A stretch of 64,000 bases of DNA, from positions 1,044,501-1,108,500 of the forward strand of contig JBAJFG010000370.1 of the NCBI GenBank assembly GCA_037903475.1. Direction: 5' to 3'. A program made the translations under genes and the position numbers. The notes beneath the pieces were generated by a model. The model saw nothing but the letters and a program-made list of their open reading frames with translations. It was not told the DNA's origin and made no database searches. Of the stretch, positions 46,742 to 58,600 are shown in pieces. Each line of letters opens with the position of its first letter. Within the stretch, counting starts at the first letter, position 1. Source of the DNA: Ancylostoma caninum (Eukaryota > Nematoda > Chromadorea > Rhabditida > Ancylostomatidae).

Positions 46742-48063
46742 TGCGGATGATGCCAATTTACAGACTTAGGCCGCTGTGAGAAAAATTTTTCTTAAAAAAC
46801 GTGAAGTCAATGGAGTAAAGGGTTAATCCTTGTTTCTATTCCCCATGAGTATCTACAACTCCCGTAAGAAATCGAACTCCCACGCTTTTGCTTTGAAAGA
46901 GGTTATAGACGAAACCAAAAGTTGCAATCTTTTTGCTCGCTACTGTAAATAAGGTGAACATAAATATGATTGGAGGTACGGAAGTAAGCAGCAATTACAT
47001 TTTTCACTCTGTTTCTCACGATATTATAGTAGTATTCATCGAGCTCCCTGTGAGAGGAATTATCTGTAACCAAACCAAAATGCGCACATCGTATCCCCAC
47101 CCTATGTTCCTACCGTGTTTTAAAGGCAGGGTCCCACCTCATTCCGCTGTTGGAGGTATAGATATATCTTAGACCTTGTCACCTTGATGATCCTTATAAT
47201 GTACATCACAAGGCTCAGAAGCGACGAAAACCTCTTTTTTGGAAGGGTCGAAGTGGCCACATTTTTGGAGCCCGAAGGCGGATCGCTCCTAGCTGTGCTG
47301 GCTGTCTACAGCGGCTGCAGCGTTGACCAACCTACCTTGGCGTGTTCAATCGATAAGATCAATGGCTTCACACGTCAACTCTGGTTAGCAAAATGTTAGA
47401 GACCCCGCCCTGGAAAACTTATTGAAAGGTTGTTCCGAAACAATTTGCCTACATCGTTGGATTCAGCGTGTCGAGGAGTTGCAGGATCTGCGATTACCTC
47501 AACCATGAATGTGAGGTGGGCTCCTGCCTTCAAGCAAGAAATCAACTTCGTTCCGGTCCCCAACCTCCGTAAAAGGCAAAACTAATAACGTATAGTTTTT
47601 TTCTTCTGCGAAGCTCGATGACCGCCTATTTCTCTCAAACTTGCCTACAGTCTGTCCGAAACGACGAGCCTGCCCACGCACGCGAGGATCGAGAGGTGGC
47701 CACGCTGGCCAGCATCCGCATCATCATCTCTAATCTGCATATCACGTTTCATCGTTATCTTCACAATGATTTGGCTGTGACGTGGACGACGTGGCAGCTA
47801 ACAGCATACAATTTGTAATCTTTTCAATTCAGCCGAACTTAAAGCCGAAAGTGGAGGTAGCACGGGATTAAAAGTTTGCAGGTGATAAGAGAAACAGCCT
47901 CTGTAATGTAATTTGAATCGTCTTTTCTACGGGTCTTGTCTGTATTGTTCAATTTTTTCATTGAGCAATCAGTGAAAAATAATAAATGAATAATGAAGCA
48001 TGCTTGTCGTTCGCATTCAGTCGATTGCTGAGGATAAATAATAATATGTGATCCATGATTCAT
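46742..48063. other. intergenic stretch, nothing recognised
   Basis: No supported exon, RNA or repeat. Confidence 0.35.
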
Positions 48064-48300
48064 GGCAATTTTATCATTAAACCGATTATTCGAATCATGG
48101 ATGCTCGAATGTTCGAATAATCGAATATTTCAACTTTTTGAATAATTCGAATATCCGAATAACCAAATATTTTGGCTTTTAATTCGAATATTCGAATATT
48201 CGAATATTTCAACTTTCCGAATAATTCGAATACTCGAATAATCGAATATTTCGACTTTCGAGTTATTTGAATATTCGTTCGACAATATCCGTTCGAATAC
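48064..48300. repeat. TTCGAATA simple repeat
   Basis: Array of cgaatatttcaactt / attcgaatattcgaat units directly upstream of the gypsy fragment, related to the array at 45335-45490. Confidence 0.8.
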
Positions 48301-48700
48301 CAATATATAGTGGATACTGCAGAAAGTCCATACTGAATTTTTCGAAGATTTGCAAACCATTTTATGAATTGACAAGCACTCGCTTACCATTTAAATGGCA
48401 TGAACAACACGAGAAAGCATTCGAAAATCTAAAAAATACCATCAGTAGTGCACCTGTACTAGGACAACCCGACGTACATGCCACCGAGACAGAAGAAAAA
48501 TTCTATATCACATACACAGATGCGAGCAATCGAGGAGTTCGAGCAGTTCTTTGTCAAGAAGGAGAGGGCAAACTGCTACACTCACTCTATTTTGCATCAA
48601 AAAAGCCATCAAAGGCTAAAGAACGATATCATGTCACTGACTTGGAAGCACTTGCAATCATTTTTGCACTCAGGAAAAAAAAGTTACAAGAACTGTAGGA
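48300..48700 (+). pseudogene. Ty3/gypsy-type retrotransposon fragment (RT end + RNase H)
   Basis: The open frame starts in the RT thumb/connection (FEKICKP-like NFSKICKPFYELT, then W..+.+KAFENLK, SSAPVLGQPD) and enters the RNase H domain with ITYTDASNRGVRAVLCQEG (first catalytic Asp) and RYHVTDLEALAIIFAL (Glu/Asp region). The frame stops at 48699 before the TDH block. No protease, integrase or LTR found. A truncated fragment inserted at a TTCGAATA array. Confidence 0.75.
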
Positions 48701-50399
48701 AAGGTGCAATATGCAGAATATATGGTAGATATGACAATGAAGTTTTTGCGACTCGAAATGTAGACGAGTATAAAAGAGAAGCTTTTGAATGTGAGCTCAA
48801 TGTGAGTTAGAGTGTCACAATATGAACTGGTAGGCGTCAAATTATTTCACTAGCTGAATGCGATGTTCACGAGATATGAGAATACCATTATTATGTTTGA
48901 AGGAGCAGTGTTGATGTGATTGCGGCTTTTTTTCTAAGCGTTGGTAAGGTCCTGGGATGATTATGTAAAACTTGCGATCAAATGGATGGCGGCTGCGATG
49001 GTGTTGGTGTCGTGCAGTAATCATGAAATAACCACATGGAAGAAAAATAATGACCTTATACAGGCTTGATAAGTCTACAACAGGAACACTAAGGAATGCG
49101 GTCCACAAGGAGAAATACTGCTTTCTCACAGAATAAGTCTGTTGGCGGAAAGCGAGGAAACAAGAAGCATTTAGGTGCAAAACACGACGATTTCGCAGAA
49201 AAAACGAATTTATGATCTAATATAATCGTCGCGCCGGGGCGCGTTGCGTCCTTTGAATTATGGAGACAACGGCTTGCAAGTTATGCGTGAGGCTTGAGTA
49301 ATTGATCGAATGAGGTGATTGAATGATTAGAGGATGTGTATCTGTTGCTTTTCATTGATTATGAATTGTGTTCGTTCAAGTATTTCTTGAAGAGCCGGAT
49401 TTGCATACCCTCTTCGGTTGGGAGCGTTTTGTTTGTTTTTAGTGTTTTCTTTGCTGTAATTTTCAACATTGTCCAATTTGAGAGGATATATTCAGTTAGT
49501 TGATTGTTTTCTTTTTCCCTTTAGGCGTGCGGATAGTGGGTGACCTTACATATACATAAGCTTGTTGATGGGTGCTCGATACGGTGCACAAAGGCCATTT
49601 ACCTCTAGGTATCGCTTCGTCGGCCACTGTCACCGCGTTGTTGTTTTTTAGATGAAATGGGGTAAGCACTTTTGGCATCCAAGATTCTAATCCATTACGA
49701 TACTAAGCGTGAGATGTTAGTTGCGAGTAACGACCAAAAAATCGACTTTTCTTTTTGACAGAAATTTAGCAAAGTAGCATGAACAATTAGCAGGTAGCAA
49801 AGCTTCAAAATTGTTGGAATATGGAATTAAAAGGCGATTCATCTGAATCATCGTGTCAACTTGACGTCGCGTGTGCCCGTTAAGGAGAAGTAGCTATCTA
49901 CGAACGGCACCCCCGATTTCTGTGCTTCTACGACTCCGGGCCTTCCCGATGCATCCTGGTCCCGGGCCTCCCCATCCGTCGGACCCCAGCCTGAGCCGGT
50001 ACGCGCCCATACCTTGATCATCTACAAGCGACACCGGGTTTTTATGAAAACAAAGGTAAGAGTGTGTGCTGGTTCTCAAGGAGATGCGAACGAACCGTCT
50101 TCCCCTCGAGAACCCTGAAAGTTTATATTCTCTTGTAGGCGATACTAGAGATGAAAATGAGTGTTTGAGAGGGGGAAAAACTATTTTAGCCCTCTGTTGC
50201 ACCGGTGGTTCTTCTGATACGAGGTGTCCAATAGTTTATGAACAAGAAAGCAATCATGCGTAACAGAGAGTCAAGGCCTACAGGCCGAATTGACGGAGGG
50301 CGCGAGGGGTCAGTACTACTGATACTGATACTTCCTGCACAGACAATTAGATGTTCGGACAGTTGCCCAGTTGAAAAATACCTGATATAATCGAGTAGT
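48701..50399. other. intergenic stretch, nothing recognised
   Basis: May include further decayed retrotransposon sequence (48840-49200) and a short GC-rich patch at 49900-50030. No feature can be supported. Confidence 0.3.
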
Positions 50400-51521
50400 C
50401 GGACTGCGATTAGCCTACAGATTGCCCGAAAACTCGAACTAGCACATTTTTCGAGAAATTGATTTCTCTCCTGCGTTGCGCATCCATGCTTCTTTGACCT
50501 GCTCGGCGGCACTGAAATGGTGAATCAGCTAGTAACAGAATTTGTCCAACACTTGTAATCAAATACCAAGATCTGATTGTACCTGCATATTCATTATACG
50601 CACTTTAGCAATACCTGCTATGCCCACGGGCGGCAATCATTATTACAAACGCCACATCTTTGAAGAGATCGAGATATCTCGATATGAATTTGCAGTCCTG
50701 GAAAAGACTGAGGTCCATATGAGTGAAACCTTTTAAATTCATTTCTCAAGCTGCACCTCCGTTTCAGTAAGTACAAACATCCATATGCTGTCTTCGTAAA
50801 AGAAATCACATTCAAATAAATAAGCACAATTTGCAGCTCAATCGGACTGTTTGTAATAAGAATTCGCGTAACCTACGGACACCAAAATATATGAGGCATC
50901 GAGCAACCGCAATGATCCATGTGATAATTACGAAAATTCTAGTGTGGAGGATGCTGCAGAATAATGTTGTTACTCTTCACAAATATCATAGTACCAATAA
51001 GGTGTAAGTCAACTGATCGAGGTACTTTCTTAGCATGTCTTTTACCGGCAATGTCTCATTGTAGGACAGAAACCAAGATAATTGATTGATTTCACACACC
51101 TGAAGTAGCTGCAATATTTCATTGGAAAACGTATTGCGCACATCCTACCCAGGGAAATGAAGAAATGCGAGAAAATACAGATATCGTAACAAGTAGATAG
51201 AACCATGCTCACTCTTGCCGGAAACATTTTCACGAAGTAGACTTCACTGCGATACAAAAATGAGCTTATTTCGCTGTCGTTTAAACATCTTAGAACATAA
51301 TCTCACAATAAAACCATAACCGAAACCTGTGAATAAAAGAAAGAGAATAAAGAGCGGATCACTGCTTTGCCAATCGATTGACTTGCCAGAAATAGTCCAA
51401 ATAAGTTCCGCATCGAAGAGAAGCGTTGAGTGGATATGGCGACTATCCAATTCCCGAATGAACCAATGAAAGATATTTGACAGTGCTTTCTGTTTTTTTT
51501 CTTTCTTGTATGCTTAGGCAT
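50400..51521 (-). pseudogene. Srx-family chemoreceptor pseudogene
   Basis: Minus-strand pieces in order. FIGSFGNWIVAISTQRFSSM and NLFGLFLASQSIG (Srx helix 1-2 pattern) run to an in-frame TGA at 51303-51305. In the same frame follow STCYDICIFSHFFISLGRMC and AIRFPMKYCSYF (helix 3, Srx S..NR..AI.FP), then after a phase-matched intron HTRIFVIITWIIAVARCLIY (helix 4), then CDFFYEDSIWMFVLTE and CKFISRYLDLFKDVAFVIMI (helix 5). QRRREINF then loses frame and the helix 6-7 part is unrecognisable. The TGA and the late frameshift indicate a dead gene. Family call from the order of motifs; Srx versus a related class is not certain. Confidence 0.65.
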
Positions 51522-51570
51522 TATATCATAGTATGCTTAGGCATATATCAAGTTCGGTTGACACGCATGG

Positions 51571-51960
51571 TGCGACGCGTGGGACCGCGTGCTCAACCGG
51601 GTGAGCACACTCTTTTCAGAGTTATATTTCTGTAAAACAGTCATAATTAGCAAACCTCTATGTAGTGTTATACTAACAAATGTTCAAGCTTTCTATACAT
51701 GCACTGGGCAGAGCAGATCTTCATTCAAACTTTTTTTAATATGTGGTTGAGTCGTTCACCAGAAGGAACGATACATATGAAAAAGAAAGTACAATTAGTA
51801 TCAAGTGAATGGAGGGCAAATAGGCGGAAACACTCTCGACAATCACAAAAGAGAAAAAGATCGGGTTCAGATTTGTGCTAATTCGGGGTATTATGCGGCG
51901 GTGGAAAGTTCCTACCACGTGGGACCACGTGCTCGAGCGGTTGAGCACGGGTCCCACTTG
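51571..51960. repeat. paired GTGGGACC..GAGCAC hairpin sequences
   Basis: Near 51919-51957, gtgggaccacgtgctc and gagcacgggtcccac flank a short loop and form a long stem. A related copy, gtgggaccgcgtgctcaacc then ggtgagcac, lies near 51577-51606. Possibly the two ends of a small element. Confidence 0.45.
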
Positions 51961-52540
51961 TGCAAAAGCGCGTGTGTCCCATGTAACACACCATGCCAAA
52001 ACCGTAAGGTCGCGAACGTGTTAACTTGCCACACATGCAAAGCTGCAGAACTTAATGTTTCAAAGGTTCACTTGACTGACTAATTTGTTTAATTAACTTA
52101 CTGAGTAAATCAGTAATGAACATCGAAAGGCTGTGGAACGTTGAAGTGGTATTAATTTTTGAGTGTTGAGTTCAATTGAGAAAGCGCAAGATAATGGAGA
52201 TTTTTAGATACACCCGTCAGTGAGAAAAAAGGAAGTCTGAATTTGGTGTTAATCCGATCAGATTAATCCCATGCAAAGCAGTTATTCAACTACTAGTGAT
52301 CAGCCGTAGTGAAGCCATGGAAACTCATGCTGAATAAATGACAAACTTCATTTGCTGCTGATCTCCTGCAGAACCCACAAAAAACACAATTTATTCGAAA
52401 CTCAAGCAGGCACCATGTACGGTTTCCAGGTTTCCTGAATAGGTGGATCCAAACTATCAGAAGAATCCAAAGAATCAGAATTTTGTCACTCACAAAAAAC
52501 AACAAAATTGACATGACGGTGTTGACGCTTTTTGTTGCAG
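51961..52540. other. upstream flank or intron of the Ig gene, nothing recognised
   Basis: No exon that I can support, although the 5' exons and signal peptide of the Ig-domain gene should lie here or further upstream. Confidence 0.3.
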
Positions 52541-52647
52541 CCAGATTAAAGTAGCTTCTCTTTCCCTTTCCATCCAGTCCAACAGATCTATTTACCAAAA
52601 ACTTAAGAAATATATCGCGCTAGTCAGCTGGACTCTGTGGACTGCAG

Positions 52648-55600
52648 AATGGATGAAAATACGAGTTTTTGATCGTGATCAGCTGGCAAGTGACGAGCTC
52701 ACCTGCCCGCATCAAACGGCGATTAATCAGCTAGGCGGCCCATTGATTGAACTAAGGCAACATTTTCTTCCGGCTGATGTTTCCATCGCTTTTACTATTC
52801 TTCGGTAGGTTTTAGTCTAATTTTGAATGAGAATACTCATTTTTATTTCTTTTCTTTCAAATGGTTCATCCAACAAGAGCGACCTAAAAATCAAAAATGC
52901 AGCTTCTCTCGCAGTGAAAGGCAACGGTGAAGAAATGTGTGGAAAGAATGTTCTTCTGAAAAGGACTAGGACTGTGATTTTTGAATTGATGTGATTTTTT
53001 GGATGTTAATGAGCAACGTTAGAATCATCAATAACAAAAATAATGAAGTGATGTGTCCAGTTTTAGTCGAAGCAATCTGGCAAAATATAATAGTACGCAT
53101 TCGTACCCCGCAAATCACAATGATGTACACATATTTCCTCGCGTATGCATGTAAAGAAAACTCGTTGTTAAACCACTCCACGGACAATTCCGAAACTACA
53201 TCCCGCAATTATGCATCTCCTCGTAGCAGTGGTCCTAAGGAGGTACGAAGTTGCGGTATGTCGTCCCTGGAATTTTCCAAAAAGGAGGAGTCTAAAAAGA
53301 GGCTTCCCCGTAATTTTGCAGGGAAATATGCACACCACTGTGATCAGTGTCGCTTGTGGAATCTTGTGCTGTTAAAATTTCAGAATCGATAATGCAATGT
53401 CTCTAAGGAACAAGAACGAGATGAAGAAAAGTGACAGCATACGTACATAACTATTTCAATAAAGCTCAAGAGAGCTTTGAGCCAAGCCTAGAACTTCTTA
53501 CCAAAAGCTAAAAAAAAATAAAATTTGAATACATATTCTGTACGCTTGAAAATATATTATTCCTCACAGGGCTAGATGGCTATGCAAAAGTGAGAAAAAT
53601 TCTGTACTCCCAATCCATGGTGTTTTTTTGTCTCATATCAGGGCATAAAAATGAAAGAAATTCCGAGATTGCAAGAAAACAACTCGTCTCTTTTGCTTGG
53701 TTCACCATGAAAAAAAAAGCCAAAATCAGAAGTGGAAGTCTGGTTCGGGGACCACAAATATGTGTATTGTTTCCTGAATATATGTTGATCTTAACCGTTC
53801 AAGTAGTTTCTAGAAATGTTTCAGCCCACGTTCTGCCAACGCTGTCGTATGTTCGGGTGGTTGGTAATCTGGCTATCGTAGCTCGGCCAATTGGACATGT
53901 CGGTACAGACGCATCCCCGGTTCAGTCAAATGTCGGAGAGTTCTGGTGAGGATACAGTTCCACGTCTTCTAAGGCTGGTCAGATCTCGTCAAAGAATTTG
54001 ATTGGTACTTCATAACAATCTCAGGAGATCTAAAAACCGTGTTTTGCATAGGTATGCATGTGTTTTGCATGACTTTGAGAAAATCGTGGGTTTTTCGCGG
54101 GTTTTGCATGGGATTTGCATCGGATTTGGAGACGCATGGGTTTTGAATGGGTATGCATGGGTTTTGCATCGATTTAAGCAATGCTGAAAATTATTGATTA
54201 AAAAAACCGGGTTTTGCACCGGATTAAACCGGGATTTACATAGATGTGTATGGGTTTTGCATCGATTTGTGAAGAAACCGGTTATTTAGATTTTTCATTC
54301 ATTTTCCATTGTTTTTTCACAATCAGGAGTGCTCTATGTATGATAAAAATTTACTCATTGCGATCTCCACAATTATGCCAAAAATTTGCAGGTTTCTCTG
54401 AAATATGAAATTATTGCATTTTAACATAGGGAACATTCACCAGCTTAATGTACGATGCACCTCAGTCGGACATCCAGCAGAAGTTGGCCCGATCAAAAAT
54501 GAGCTGAGAAGGGAGTTCTAAGTGCGCAATTCGGTGAAGTTGCAAGGTGTGCGACGACAGCCAGTGTTTTTGTTCTTGAGCTGCATGCAAGCCACTCCCC
54601 GTACCCACCTCCCCCACTCCAGGACGCGAACTGGTCATCGCAAACCCATGCAAAACCCACGTTACCTCATGCAAAACCAATGCAGAACCCATGCAAAACT
54701 CGGTTCTCAAACCGTGTTCTGCATGGGATTTGCATGGGATCTGCATGAGTGTGCATGACTTATTCGTGGGATTTGCATCTTTCAATCCGATGCAGAACAC
54801 GGCTTTATCCCATGCAAAACACGGTTTCTAGATCTCCTGAGATCTATCAAGCATTTTATATTGTCACTGCTTAGTTCACCTTTTTTCAATTCTTTTTTTT
54901 TGTAGAAGTACCAACAACTTCTTCATACATGCTTCATATCATGTTAATATTATTTTATTATGAAAGAGAGATAATGATAACGAAATTATTTGTGTTTTCA
55001 CACCTGTTTTTGTAGGTGTGGGATTGAGAAAGTCGGTGAAGAGATACCAGTCGAATATGGGGAATTCACCAGAGTTCGGGATGGAAAGGTACAGTTTTAG
55101 CATTGTTTCACAGTTTTCCTTGTTGCCTGATTGGAGTATCATTTAAAAATCCCCTTTCTGTGAAATTTCGACACGAATCTGTGTGAACACATGCAGAGAA
55201 TGCCATCAGAGGAAGCAAACATAACTTACTGTCTTCACGCGACTGAATACGAAGCTAGGCGTATGAATTATACATTGGACTGAATAAGAATCGGATAATT
55301 TTGTTATTTCAATTACCAGTTCAGGAAAAGATTCAAATATCCAGATATTCGAGTATGAGAAAGCCTTAAAGCTCTTATTAGCACTGAATTGGTCTCTAAT
55401 GACGAAGCGTTCAATTTTTTTCATTTATTCGAAGTCGAATATTTTTGCCTTCGAATATCGAATCTATATATAAAACATAGAACCGCTTACGACACTTTTT
55501 TTCAAAAATCTGGACAGCGCGCGTGGCGCCAAATTCAAACGATAGGAACGCATCTGTGAGGTGGAGCATCTGGTGGAGCAGGGACCTTGGAAACATGGGA

Positions 55601-58600
55601 GACCATCCGAATAGGGCGGAGGGCCTAGGACACTACTCATTGGATAGTATCGATACGGATATCGATTTATCGATCGATTTTATCGATTTTTCTTAGTTCA
55701 GCTCCTATCCAAATCGAAACGGGCATGCTGGGGTAATCCACCACGCTGATCACGAATCTGAGGGCCTCTTTGCACCACATGGTTACTGATTTATTGGTTT
55801 TTTGATTTTTCGCAGTTCGTGCTGCAGGTTTAGCGAAACCGTACCTACAGTGGTTTTTCACCACGCTGATCACGAATCTGAGGGCCTCTTTGCACCGCGG
55901 GATTATTGATTTGTTGATTTTATTGATTTTTCATGTGTTCTTTTTCTGCGTGGTGGAAATATGTATGTCCATAGCGGCTATCTAGCATGCTGAACATGGA
56001 TAAAGGCGTGAGCATGGTAAACCCTTGGAAATCTGCTGACAAAATCAGTGAATCAATATCTTCGCATGAAATGTTCTTTAGTTACACCAATTACATGAGC
56101 CTTGAAGGCAGTTCGTGCATAACGACTACCGTGGCGTAAACTGAATTTTCATATCCAATATTAGTTTCATGCCTACACTTCAACCGGTTTGACATGCCAG
56201 TTTTAACATCAAGCAACTAGTACTTCGAATAAATGGAAAATTCAAATGTTCCAAAATTGGAGGCCAACACAGCACTGTACGGAAGAGAAGAAGGGCTTCA
56301 GAGCTTTATCAGTCTCGAATACCTGGATGTTTGCATTGTTTCCTGAATTGGTAATAAAAGTAACAAAATTATTACGACATAACGATAACGACAGATCAAT
56401 AGTAGATCGAACATTCTAGATTATGTAGAACACATAGCAGTCAAGCTCACACACTAGGAGCAAATTAATTTCTCCAGCAACCAAGAAAATAACAGATGTT
56501 AATCAAATAGATGTTTGGAAGCAAAATGATTCCGTTATAGTTTTGCTTTACTGCTAGCTGCCAACAGTCAATCTTGTATTGCTCCGGGAGATACTTGTTT
56601 CACCTTTCCTATAAGCAGTGGCTAAACCTCGGTATCCCAAGAATACTATTGAATTTTCTGCTCACCTGTTACTATTACGTATTATACATCTTTACTTCGA
56701 CTGACTTACAGGTAGTTCCGTAGTTATAGGCAGGGTCAAGCATGACGATAGGAGAATCCCACCCTTGATGCCTATTCCCTCATCCGACCCCCACCTCTTC
56801 ACAACCTCCCTCCCCCCCCCCCCTCCCGCTTCCGCATGTCTTCTCTGTACATCGAGCATTCATAACTGATGTTTGCCATTTTACCACAAAAATTGAAGAA
56901 GTAATGAAGCCCATGTACCGTAGGATTTGCAGCCTTAGAATTCGGGAGCAATTTATTATTTTATGTATTTATACGATACAGAACAAGAGCTTCTCGGCCT
57001 TTTGGCTAAGATCAAAGTTTAGTTTAGAACAAGAGCTCTTATCCACTGAGTAATGTTTGCCTCCAAGCGTACAGCCCGTAGAGACCACTGTCTAGAGCAT
57101 TACGAAGGTAAAATGGACATTTGTACTTCTGCTTTGAGATGGTTGTGTAGTTAAGAAAACTTGTTTCTGAAACAGCATATGTACGTCTCATTATGCTCAT
57201 GCTAAGTATGCGGTTGAAAAAAGTGTGCTTAACATTTGCAAGTTCTGCAGTCATGTTGCCATCTTTACTGGGCAAGTTATCTACAGCATGTTGAGTGTCA
57301 CCGATGAGCAGCAGCAACATCAAAGACCCAAGAACGAGTTTCATTGTGAACAACACCATGGGAAAAATGTTTTTATGGACGTTCCTGATTAGGCAATTCA
57401 GAGTTTAGCGTTAAAAGAAATGTACTGTTAAAGTGTGCACCTATCGCTCCTCCATTATTGCGCTTCTTTTTGCATGCTACACACTATCATATTCCAACAT
57501 GTTAACCAGGATGGAGAAACAGACCCTGTTAGCTCAAAGATGCAATTTTTGTGGTGTGAAACGGAATTTTGTGGTGTGTGTGATTCCTTCTATTTTGATG
57601 TTTCGCTACTGCCTCCGTTGGTACCAGCTGATCGGAAGGCCAATACCACTGCGGTTGCAATTGCAGACGAAGTCCGCTCTAGTGCACTCCACGAGCTAAT
57701 AGACCAAAGAATAAGATCTGGAAGATTCACTGGCGGCGCAATCACAGCCACGGGATTTCATAAAAATATTTTGTAAGCTCCCATGGCTCCCAATGATCTC
57801 ATGCATTCTGTGTAATCTGCTTAAACTTGGCTGACCAGGAAGCGTATTATTCGGATATTCCTTCCTCAAAATCACGAAAAAAAACCACATCGCCCGAACC
57901 TCGCTTACGTGGATCGTTTGATGCGCTGATCATGGAAACCGTAATGTTATGATTTATTATGTACATTGGTTATGTTATGTACATTACATAATTATGTACA
58001 TTGGTCGTGCTTTGCAAAGTGGCTTTATGTTAAAATGGCACCTTATAAGGGCAATTTATATTGGATGCGTGCGAGTGACGCGCGTGCGTCTATATGATGA
58101 ACAATAGTTCCCAGTCGCATCACAGTCGCATCGCAGTCGCAGCTCAGACGCACGCGTTTACGGCTTCACGGCTGCCATGCGTTCTCTTTATTGAGGATGT
58201 GCATGACGCGTTGACCGGTCTTCATGAAAAACCCTTCGCAAATAGATGCGTGCATCTGACGCGCGATTGACGCTCGCATCCCTATCCATAACTGTTTGTG
58301 CCTTGAGGAAAATGGATCGGGCGCCGTTCTTGAGCATTTTCGCTTGAAGTCAAGATTTTTAAGAAAGTTTGGAAACCGTTAATCTTTCAGCATTAAAGGC
58401 AGCACTCACGGAAATTTTCACTTCTGAAATGAGTCGCTTACCATGTAGCCGGCCGCTGGACAATCGCAACAGTAAGTCGAACACCTTGAATGGCCGTCTA
58501 CCTGCGAAGATACAGCCGTGGACACATCTGCCGCTCTGGACATTAGGGTTCCGTCGCGCCAACAAACGCCGTTGACAGGATGTGCGCGTGTGGTTCAGCG

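Noticed and set aside
49894..50202. 102-aa minus-strand frame with GGPGPG-type segment
   Set aside because: GC-rich patch gives an open frame on the minus strand; no domain or splice support, and it lies beyond the recognisable part of the Srx relic.
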